A DNA stretch of 64,000 nt from Mytilus edulis (lineage: Eukaryota; Mollusca; Bivalvia; Mytilida; Mytilidae), in contig NC_092356.1 of assembly GCF_963676685.1 (NCBI RefSeq), positions 44,913,601 through 44,977,600 on the forward strand, given 5' to 3'. Positions 36,118 through 45,420 of the stretch are shown one piece after another. The notes below the pieces were generated by a model. The model did not search any database. It was not told the origin of the DNA and worked only from the letters and a program-made list of their open reading frames with translations. How positions within the stretch are numbered: position 1 is the first letter of the stretch; each line of letters opens with the position of its first letter. Both the position numbers and the translations under genes were made by a program.

Positions 36118-37410
36118 GCTGCGCCCTGTAGAGCATCTGGTTATTTTTTGTGTGTATCTGTCTGATTAAAGGAGATATACATGATGTTAAAAACAAGCGG
36201 GAGATATGTAAACTTAATGACATTAGAATATAAGTAAAATGCAAACATAAATATAATAAGATCTAAGAGATTTCAACAAACTGATTTCATATTTTTCATT
36301 TGTACCAGTAATTAAATGAAACGAACCCTAAAATATCTGCGCTTTTTCACAATTCATTATCATCATTGGGCCTGCATTTTTTTTTTTTGAAAAAAAAACC
36401 AGTTGTACTAAACAACTTAAATTATAGCAAAATAAGCAGGAAGGTCCTGTTTTTTATATTATTCTTCCTTAGCTTGTTTGATTAAGCGCAAGAACAAAAA
36501 GAAGGAATGGGGGGACAAAATTCAGAAATACTTAAAAAAATTATTTAAACCCGGAAGATCTTGTGCATGAAGGAAGGATAACCTTAATGTTAGTTAAGTC
36601 ATTGTCGTTTCCCATTTTCAACCTTTACGTCATGCTTTGTAACTCATTTTACTTTCTTCCTATAACATGTATAAGAGGCAAGACCATATGTGTAATTTTA
36701 AAAATTGTATATTGATCTGTTATGTTTCACATTAAAAGTATCTCAAAAATAAGTCTTTCTCTTAAGGTTTTAATTTCATATAAATTGTTATATCAGCACT
36801 TTTATTTTACTTTATACACTGTTTGTTTTTAATGAGACTTTACTGTTGATTGAATGTGGCAGCGAACACTTCCTGTTGATAGGACATCAAAAATTTACCA
36901 ACTTTTGATCCTTTGAAAGTATTTTAAACAATTAAGTGGATGCTTCTATTGGAAAGCTTGTTTGACGGTCCTATATATTCATTAGTAGATTTATCATAGC
37001 GCCATGTCCTCCAAATCAGATGATTTGAGTCCGTATAATCAAGTTATTCTAGCTCCATGTCCTCTTAATCATATGTTATCAGTCTGTATAATCAAGTGAT
37101 CATAGCTCTCCTTTGCTGTTTATTTTTCTCTAATTTGACTTAATAAATATGTGTGAACCAAAATGGGCAAATTTTACGCCTAGTTTTATAAAAAAGGGTG
37201 ACAGTTGATAATTTATAAGTATGTCCCGTTCAACGGTGACCATTTTCTTTGGTGATAATATATTTGTATATTGTCTTTTAAATATCAAGATATAACAAAA
37301 TAATCAATATGTTATCTTTTATGTTGTATAATTCCACGATTTGGTTGAAATTAATGAAATCGATATAATATCTACAATTATATAGTTCGATCGTTCTCTT
37401 TCCTAAAAAA

Positions 37411-37581
37411 ATCTATTTTTACCACAAAGAACCTTCTTACGAAAATTATGTTCGAAGAATAACCAATTAATCTTTTAAAACCAGTGAGAAAGCTTTTCAT
37501 CAGGTTAATTATTTTTGGAATTATGCATAATACACCTAACATGCAACATTTTATTTTGAATTTTATTTTTTTTAAATACAG
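37411..37581. promoter_or_regulatory. Acceptor-side region upstream of the 37582 exon
   Basis: AT-rich DNA ending in a strong polypyrimidine tract and acceptor (ATTTTTTTTAAATACAG). The leader exon of this gene should lie further upstream but I could not find it here. Confidence 0.35.
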
Positions 37582-38795
37582 GCTGGTTTTGGCGTTCTAG
37601 ATCTAGAACTTCGAATTCTCAGTCAATTAGTAAGTGAATGGGTATTTCCTCCTTTGTGTTCAACATAGATGCTGCTCGATAGCATTACAATACCCGAAAG
37701 AAGAAGAAAACACACTCTAATGATATAAACTATGACTTTAAAAACTTTGCTCGTGGTTGATATTGTTCAAGGTCGCATGGTGACTTCTTAATTAATATTT
37801 GTTGATAATCAGTATTGTTTGGTTACTAGTTTAAACACTTTGCTTTCGTTCAGCTTTGAATTGATATTCATATAAGATATACATAGAAACAACAATTTCA
37901 TACGTCCGTAGCGCTTTTCTGTTATATATAAAAACTGAATTATAGCAATTTATCGCTATGTTACGAAATTTTTCTTGGATCTTGCTGACTTATAAATTTT
38001 CTCAGCGAAAATTAATGATATAAAAATTAGCGCTAGAAACTAAGGACGCACGTGCCGGTTGTCATGACATTAACAACGTCGTCATAGGTAAAATAGCTAT
38101 AAACAGATTATCATTGGTCATCTCAACTCGATTGCTTTTCTCGCTTTCGACGTACCGGCTTAAGCGAGAAAATCAAAATATCGTTGAGATGATCAATGAT
38201 TATCTATAAGTACAATTATAAAGATATCCCATGTGAAATGTCTTTCATGAGATAAAGATTTTCGATAGTTCTTGTTTGATTAAAAATAAACATAAGACAA
38301 ATGTAACGTAATATTCTTCTTCTAAAATAATGTTGTAACCATGAATTTTTGTCTTCATAAACAGAACCAGTAGATGCATACTGTACACAGAAAGGCCAAA
38401 ACGGTGACTGTGGGTTTTATATATGCTTTAAAAATAGAAGACAGCGTGGGTCATCTGGTTATCTAATTGGTTACGGCTACAAGTGCTAATACTGCGGCAG
38501 ATTTAGAAACCGATATAACAAGTTCACAAATGATGGTAAAAGTTGGATTGATTGTGTAAGACCATGTTTGACAAGAAAACTGATAGAAAAATACCAGGAA
38601 AATGTAGTCGGCCAATGTGACAAATTAAAATCCTATGCTTTTGACACCCACGTTAATTGCTATTTGAACTGTGCTTTTTGCAACATGTATACATCAAATT
38701 TGTTCGCTCTTAATAGTGTGTACAAGTATTGGGACATGCTGTCAGGAGATGCGTATAGACAAATGAAAGCAGTTGCTGGCAGTTGTTTTGGTTAG
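37582..38795 (+). pseudogene. Secreted cysteine-rich protein with GWFWR N-terminal exon; one in-frame stop
   Basis: Two exons: 37582-37629 (48 nt, phase 1 at both ends, donor ATTA|GTAAGT) and 38365-38795 (acceptor AAACAG). The first encodes GWFWRSRSRTSNSQSI, resembling the mature N-terminus of the two minus-strand paralogues. The second encodes about 142 residues with 12 cysteines, including DAYCTQKGQNGDCGFYIC, GKSWIDCVRPCLTRKL, CDKLKSYAFDTHVNCY and NCAFCNMYTSN. TAA at 38487-38489, after GYGYKC, interrupts it; all other codons are open to TAG at 38793. I recall similar uncharacterised secreted proteins in bivalves but know no function. The second domain is unrelated to the HRW/NNC domain of the neighbours. 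A leader exon was not found. It could be a recent pseudogene, a null allele, or hold a base error at the TAA. Confidence 0.6.
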
Positions 38796-39075
38796 CATAG
38801 ATATGCATGATATACCAACAGTAACTAAATAAGTATAAAAAAGTGTATTAAAAAAATAGAAAAATATGGTTTATTTTTTAATCAATTTGAAATTAAATTT
38901 GGAAACTTTTAAAATTTGCATATTGACACAATTTAATCTTTACATGAGAGGAACAAAGACAATTATACTGATTTTTAAAAGGGAGGACTTCGTTAGTTTT
39001 GATTAATGCTCGTCATTCTGTGTGTAATTGGTAAATATGTATTCAAATTAGCATAACTCTTTCTATTTAAGTATA
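38796..39075. other. 3' flank of the GWFWR locus
   Basis: AT-rich; ATTAAA near 38846 is a weak candidate polyadenylation signal. Nothing else is seen. Confidence 0.35.
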
Positions 39076-39321
39076 GAAAAGAAGATGGATGTGGTATGAT
39101 TGCCAATGAGACAACTCTCAACAAAAGGCCAAATGACACAAAAATAACAACCATAGGTCACTGTACGGACTTCAACAATCAGCACAGCCCATACCGCATA
39201 GAACTGTAAAACATTTCAAGCGAGAAAACTAACGGCCTTATTTATGTACAAAAAAATGAACGAAAAATAAATATGCCACATAATCAAAAGACAACCACTG
39301 AATTTCAGGCTCCTGACTTGG
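39076..39321 (+). mobile_element. SINE/MITE-like short element, full-length forward copy
   Basis: It runs from AAGAAGATGGATGTGGTATG through CAATGAGACAACTCTC, ACCATAGGTCACTGTACGG, GCCCATACCGCATAG, GCGAGAAAACTAACGGCC and CAAAAAAATGAACG to GGCTCCTGACTTGG. Its ends define the boundaries of partial and reverse copies elsewhere. There is no open frame of note and no clear tRNA-like box, so SINE versus MITE is undecided. Confidence 0.7.
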
Positions 39322-40243
39322 TATCTTTATGCTTATATGATCAATTTGGTTACGAGGCCGTCAATATGATACTGTCTTTGGTTTTCCAAAATTTTGGCTC
39401 TGCATTCCTATTTATGGTAATTAAGCAATACATAGGTTTTCTGACCCATGTGTTTTCCTGGTTGATTTTTTATGGGGGGGAAAGGGGGGGGGGGGGGTAA
39501 TTTGTTTTTATGTTTACCTATCGGAGGTGCTAGATGTTATGCTATCTACTACTGGTTATCACTGTTATGTCGTATGTCTTGTCTAATCCCTAAAATCCTT
39601 TCTTTTAAATTGTATTTTAATATGTCAATCCATACTGTGTTGGAAATTAAAAAAAATATTGTTAAAATATGTTGAAAGTTTATTGATATTTGCTCTTATT
39701 GGAGTAAATTGAACTTTGTCATTTTTTTGGGAGTATATACTTGCATAAGTAAGAGGTGAATAGCGTTCCCAGAAAATTCTCCCTACAGTGACCCATAGAC
39801 CTACGTGCTCCCATGATTAATTTTGTGTGTTTTAAAATAGGATAGACTTTTTTTAATTTTATTAATATTTGCTCCTTTGTAAGAAAATTGTCATGTTTTT
39901 TAGAGTATACACTTGCATACGAGGTGTATAGGGTTTCCGAATAACTCCTCTTACAGTGAATCATAGATGTTTCTGTCGCTATGCTCAACTTGTGTATTTA
40001 AAAATTCCACTTTGCATCTGCGGGAGCATCATTTGTTTCTTTACGACACAACAATATCTCAAAGAAAGTCCTACGCTGACTTTGTTTTAATACAGAAACC
40101 TCAGAGTGGAGTGCCTTGAACACCCAAGATATAGTATTATGTTTTTTTGACCCTGAAAAATTCGAGTGAATATTTTGTTCTGTCCTATTGTATGCTACCT
40201 GATGTGACGTATTCATTTTTGGTGGTACAATGTACTACACCTT
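39322..40243. other. Intergenic between an inverted pair of short elements
   Basis: It contains a G-rich run at 39472-39498 and a diverged tandem duplication: about 39678-39838 and 39862-40006 share TATTTGCTC, GTATA(T/C)ACTTGCATA, TACAGTGA and (T/A)CATAGA. Open frames on the minus strand (39719-40216) fall within this duplication and lack family resemblance. Confidence 0.5.
39472..39498 (+). repeat. G-run
   Basis: ATGGGGGGGGAAAGG followed by a run of 14 or more Gs, nearly uninterrupted over about 27 bp. It is a potential G-quadruplex, and also a place where read errors are likely. Confidence 0.7.
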
Positions 40244-40503
40244 CCAAGTCAGGAGCCTGTAATTCAGCGGTTGTCGTTTGTTGCTGTATAGCATATTTGT
40301 TTATTTTTAGTTTATTGTTTTGTAAATAAATCGGGCCGTTAATTTTCTCGTTGGTTTTACAATTGTCAGGTCGGGACCCTTTATAGCTTGCTATGTGGTA
40401 TTGTGTTAGCACATTGTTGATAAAGTGATTTATATTGTTGATAACTTTTGCTGAGATATATTCATGGTGTTTTTTCATTGGCAATCATACCACATCTTCT
40501 TAT
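40244..40503 (-). mobile_element. SINE/MITE-like short element, full-length reverse copy
   Basis: CCAAGTCAGGAGCCTGTAAT to TTGGCAATCATACCACATCT: the reverse complement of the copy at 39076-39321, about 920 bp away. It ends about 100 bp past the stop of the following minus-strand gene. Confidence 0.7.
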
Positions 40504-40602
40504 TTCAGTATTACCTTATATAGTCATGCATAATAAATTAAGAGAATAAATAGCGAGAAGAGGAAGTTACATTTAATGATAGTAGACTAAGATTATTTCA
40601 AT

Positions 40603-41518
40603 TCAAGCACACCACGAAGGACACGAGGAACTGCTGCATAATATATCGGAGAAGCGATTAGCAAAGTGGTGGCAGTTATTTGACAACAGGCGGTATCCAC
40701 CATAGCGTTGCCTGTACTTATTCGTACAACGTTTCATACAATCTATGCTCAAACTGCTGTACCCAGCTGGACGACTTTCCCGACTAGAAGAACATTTATT
40801 GGAGTCCTTAGGGGCATTTGAGCTAAAAATATCTCCTCCATTCTTCAATCGTTCGAAAAAATGGCCATTGTATTCGATCCATCTATGCTTTAGTGCCCAT
40901 GTTGGTCGAGATGGTGACGATCCACGTTTTCCCTTTGCCATACAAAACAAACGAGTTGTTCCAAAGTAAAATGGTTTCCCTCTTGAAGGATCTAAAAAAT
41001 AATTAAATAACATTTAATATGTTTTGCTGTTGTAAAACAGTTAAAGGTAATTTGAATACTTATAAGAATATTGTTACTGTAAAAATAGATTATAGTACAG
41101 TTAGTTCTAATCATTAATTGAAACATTTGGTTCCTATTTTATATTACGTATGAAAAGCCAATACGAGACAAAGAGCTTTGTATAATTACTTACAAGTGTC
41201 CTCAAACATGCCTTTACAAATTGATTCAAAATTCAAAACACCTAAAATATACATTGCTTTATATCATATGAAGGCAAACATACCACTACACTTAGCAGCA
41301 GTGCATGGCCTGTGCCTAAGCCAGGTACCACATCGATTCCTCCTTGACCTTCGCCAAAGCCATCCAAACGAATTAGTAACTAGAACCACTAGAACCAGCA
41401 ACGTAAGCTGTTTTGTAAAAGAAAAAGAAAACTTCAATGAGTGTTTTGAAACTATGATATTTGCAATTATTTTGTGTATTATTATTATTATTATTATAAT
41501 TATTATTAATATAATTAA

Positions 41519-41560
<42 letters not shown>

Positions 41561-41645
41561 CATTATTATCATTTTTATTATAATCATTATTATTTTGACG
41601 TTTGATTATTCAGTAAAACTATCTTACCAAGAAAGTTACTTTCAT
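40603..41645 (-). CDS. Secreted cysteine-rich protein, putative PPPDE/LRAT-like thiol hydrolase fold (paralogue 2), three exons
   Basis: The exons are 41645-41628 (18 nt, encoding MKVTFL, donor TTG|GTAAGA, phase 0), 41407-41284 (124 nt, acceptor TTTTACAAAACAG, donor AGTG|GTATGT, phase 1) and 40991-40603 (389 nt, acceptor TTTTTTAG). Together they give 176 residues. Residues 1-20 form a clear signal peptide, and the mature start reads GWLWRRSRRNRC, strongly basic. Later motifs are PFYFG near 52, HRW at 83-85, RESRPAGYSSLS near 118 and LLSNNCHHFAN at 150-160, with Cys154, 71 residues after His83. There are eleven cysteines against nine in paralogue 1; the two extra (32 and 41) lie together in the longer N-terminal exon. 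The His/NNC-H-F pattern and spacing match PPPDE (DeSI) enzymes, from memory, and are close to LRAT-type proteins. The enzymatic role, probably extracellular and perhaps in defence, is inference. All splice sites follow consensus and no break is seen. Confidence 0.85.
41475..41592 (+). repeat. (ATT)n microsatellite in the first intron of paralogue 2
   Basis: About 115 bp of ATT/TTA units with a few interruptions (AATTATTATTAATATAATTAAT). It lies in the 220-bp intron between the 18-nt start exon and the leader exon. It generates long isoleucine-rich frames on both strands, which are not genes. Confidence 0.9.
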
Positions 41646-42304
41646 TGTTGTTGGTGATTTTTGTGCGTATTCTGTCAAGGAACAGGAGCAATAAATTTAA
41701 TCAAATGCAGTTGCAATATATATAACCATATCGGTTATGGTAACATATGCTGTTTATTTTGTTCTATTACAATATTCATTACCATTATAAGTTCCAAGAA
41801 AAATACAAAATGTATTCAAAGTATTGGAAATTCAATACATGCACAATCATTTTGTAAACAATGGTATCCGAGGTCAAAAGTCTGCATTTATTTCTCTTCA
41901 AAAGAAAAAAATCTAAGATAAAGCTTGAAAAACAAAATGTCTTCACCAAAACTATGTGTAATGGTCCTGGATATCAATATTGATTTAGATTATCATTATT
42001 TTACCATCTGTGTGCTACATTTCTGATAGAATGTTTGCCCATAACCTAGACGTCTCTCAGATGAGAACCAATATTTTGACAATCTACATTCTTATAAAAT
42101 TGTTAACAAATTGTCTATTAAAACAATCTATATTTGTATTGATCATGCAATTAAATATTTCGCGTGTTTTGGCTCTCTGGAGTTGTATTTTAAATATTTC
42201 TCATGACTATTTTAATAAATAAAGATGAAGTATAGATGAAACTTGGATGTCAGGTTGTCGATGAAATGCGGGTCGGTCGTTCAAAATTATATATAATCAT
42301 TAAA
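41646..42304. other. Upstream flank of paralogue 2; nothing recognised
   Basis: AT-rich DNA expected to hold the promoter of the minus-strand gene starting at 41645. No convincing TATA box or other element could be picked out against the AT background. Confidence 0.4.
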
Positions 42305-42380
42305 CATAAGTTGTGGTATATTGCCAATGAGACAACTCTCCACAAGAGACCCAATGACACAATAATTAGCCGCCGGGTAA
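42305..42380 (+). repeat. Fragment of the SINE/MITE-like element
   Basis: AAGTTGTGGTATATTGCCAA, GAGACAACTCTCCACAAGAG and ACCCAATGACACAA: the first third of the element in forward orientation, ending in GCCGCCGGGTAAC. Confidence 0.65.
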
Positions 42381-42719
42381 CATTGATTTTTTTTATAATA
42401 ATTAGATTTTGAAATATTAGAGCAGGAATATTTGTAAATTACTACTAATTTTCATTTAATTGATTCTAATCTTTTTACTAAACAAAGTAAGAGAAGATTA
42501 CTCAGAAATTGTAAAATTTCTTTTAATGAACCCAGGATTGATTGTTTGATTGTTGGTTGCTTTAAGCCGCATTAGCACAAAAAGGCTATATGGCGGCGAG
42601 AATGAATCCAGGAGGACAGCTGTATGTGTCTTTTTGCCAAAATGTGATTCGGCGGCAGCTCAGTAATCCTGCGCTCCAAATTAGACTAATTTGCGTCGGC
42701 CGACGTCATCGTTTAGGGA
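42381..42719. other. Junction between gene island and second satellite
   Basis: AT-rich, then a GC-richer 180-bp segment (42545-42719) with GGCTATATGGCGGCGAG, GTGATTCGGCGGCAGCTC and CGTCGGCCGACGTCATCG. Its composition differs from both sides. No open frame or known element. Confidence 0.4.
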
Positions 42720-45420
42720 GCAGCTATTTTACTTCAAAAACCTAACGCTACGCTGTAAGATTGGACCTAATGATATACTCTGATAACAAACATAGCGTTC
42801 TGCTATAAAATTGGACCTTATGTTTGCATCAAGAATGGACCTAGTATATTGATGTAATAAGGTACACAGTGGTCTGTTATTAAAATCTGAGAAGAACACA
42901 CCTTCTCATACATTTGATTAACAAGGAATAGGCCAGGTGAAGCTTTCTCTCTGATTGATTTTTAAATGCTATTTCAAGAATGGGTCTAGTGTATAAATAT
43001 AGTAATGTACATAGTGGTCTGCTTTTACTGATGAACCTATAGCTAAAGATATGCAATAAGAATTAACCTTTGTTCTGCTATAAAAATGGACCTAATGCTA
43101 TGCTTTAAGACATGTACATGTACATGTTTTGCATATTGCTAAGCTATAAGAATGAACCTAGTATAATGCTAAAATAATATGCCTAGTGTGCTGCTATAAG
43201 ATTAGACCTGTTACTTTGCTATAAGACGTGACATAGTGTATTGTTATATTAATGTTACTAGTGGTCGGCTATTGAAAATTGAGAAATTGCTCTGCGAATA
43301 AACCCAGTGTATTGATATGATGACCTATGAAATGCTATAAGAATGGACTGAGTGTTCTACTATAAAAAAAAAAAAAAAACAAAAAAAACATTATGCTATG
43401 CTATGAGATTGAACCTAGTGTATTGCTATACTAATGTCCCTAGTCTTCTGCTATAAGAATGGACCTTATGTTATGCTATAAGAATTAATCTAGTCTTTTG
43501 CTATAATATGATCCAAGTGTTCTGCTATATGGTGGACCTAAAGCTATGCTATAAGAATAGAACTCGTGTTTTGTTTAAATAATGTACCTAGTGTTCTGCT
43601 ATAAGAATGGACCTAATGCTATCCTATAAGAATATACTTAGTGTATTGCTATAATAATTTAACTAGCTGTTTGCTATTATAAATGGACATAATGCTATGC
43701 TATAAGAATTTACCTAGTGTATTGCTAAAATAATGTACCAAGTGTTCTCCTATATGATGGACCTTATGCTATGATATAACAATAAACCTAGTGTATTGCT
43801 ATTGTAATTTACCTAGTGTGCTGCTATAAGATTAGACCTATGGATTTGCTATAAGAATGGACCTCGTGTATTGCTATAGTTATGTACCAAGTATTTCAAG
43901 AATGGACCCAATATATAACTGTTATTATGTACATAGTGGTCTGCTCTAAAGAACAAACCTATTGCTCTGTTATACGAATAGGCCTAATAAAATGCTATAA
44001 GAATTAATCTAGTGTATTGCTATACTAATTGACCTAGTCGTTTGCTATAAGAATGGAAAAAATGCTTTGCTATAAGAATGGACCTAATTTTTTGCTCTAA
44101 AATGAGCCCTAGTGTATCATTTTATTGTTGTACATTGTGTTCTGCTATACAATTATACCTAATGTTGTGTTATTTGAATGGACCAAGTGTATTACACTTA
44201 AAATGTACTAAATAGTATGCTATTAGATTGGACTTAATGATTTTCTATAACTATTTACCACGTGGTTAGCAATTAAGACTTGAGTAAAAATACACCTTCT
44301 CATACATGTGATTAAGAAAGGATTCATCATATGTATCTGTATGGATTATGGTGAAGCTTTTTCATACATCTGTTCGAGATCTTTAGCTTGTCTCATATGC
44401 ATCTGAATGAGTAAGGGCACAGCTTTGTATATCAGAATATTGTTTCAGTATAATCTACATTCCATTGAGCAATTGTACAGCTTCTCATTCATCTGATTGA
44501 GTACTTTATGGTATTTCAAGAACAAACCCAAAGTATAAATGTAATAATTTATATAGTGGTTTGCTTTAAAGAAAGACATATTGCTATGCTATAAGAATGG
44601 ACTTAGTGTTCTGCTATTAGAGTTGGTCCAATGCAATGCTATGAGAATGAACCTAGTGTATTGCTTTAATAATATACCTAGTCGTTTGATAATATAATGG
44701 ACAAAATGCTATGCTATAAGAATGGACTTAGTTTTCTGCTATAAGAATTGACTTAATATTTTGCAGTAAAATGGGCCATAGTGTATCACTCTAATGTTAT
44801 AACTTGTGTTCTGCTATAGTCTGCTTTAAAGAATCAACATATTGCAATGCGATAAGAATGGACGACTAAGTGTACTACTATAAGAATCAGCCTAATGCTA
44901 TGCTTCAAGAATGAACCTAGTGTACTGCTATAAGAATCAGCCTAATGCTATGCTTCAAGAATGAACCTAGTATATTGCTATAACAATAGACCTAGTAATC
45001 GGTTATGATAATGGACTTAATCCTTTGCGATAAGAATGGACGACTTAGTGTACTACTATAAGAATAAGCCTAATGCTATGTTTCAAGAATGAACCTAGTG
45101 TATTGCTATAATAATGGACCTAGTCATTGGCTATGGGAATGAACCTAATGCTAGGTTATAAGAATGGACTTTCTTAGTGTTGTGCTATAAGAATGGACTT
45201 AATTTCATGCTTTCGAATTGGCTTTAGTGTATCACTCTAAATATGTACCTAGTGTTCTGCTATACAATTATACCTAATGTTAAACTATTAAAATTGACCC
45301 AGTGTGAGGGTCTTATGATGTACCTAATGTTCTGCTATAAAATTGCACTTAATGCTTTGCTATAAGAGTGAATCTAGTTTATTGCTATACAAATGTACCC
45401 AGTGGTTCGCTATTAAGCCT
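42720..45420 (+). repeat. Second satellite, decayed left edge
   Basis: Degenerate copies of a ~24-bp basal repeat, approximately CTATAAGAATGGACCTAGTG or CTATGCTATAAGAATGG, with highly variable spacing. Spacer blocks (ACACCTTCTCATACAT(G/T)TGAT) occur at about 42895 and 44290 only, so the larger unit is not yet regular. A poly-A run sits at about 43363-43389. The pattern is typical of an old, no longer homogenised array edge. Confidence 0.9.

Larger units (their letters stand above)
29630..37410 (-). repeat. Segmental duplication, unit B (expanded by insertions)
   Basis: Second copy of the block at 24340-29625, in the same orientation and directly adjacent. It is longer because it gained a retroelement (30213-31185), a ~1.4-kb insertion containing the fold-back element (about 32920-34370) and a 1.25-kb terminal-inverted-repeat element (34867-36117). 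It contains a degenerate N-terminal exon (32348-32411) but no C-terminal exon. Divergence of roughly 20-30% by eye suggests the duplication is old. Confidence 0.7.

Noticed and set aside
39719..40484. Minus-strand frames of 72-99 codons
   Set aside because: They lie in the 184-bp duplication and in the reverse short element, with no conserved motif.
41178..41657. Isoleucine-rich frames on both strands
   Set aside because: Translation of the ATT microsatellite; only the minus-strand part from 41407 to 41284 is a real exon.
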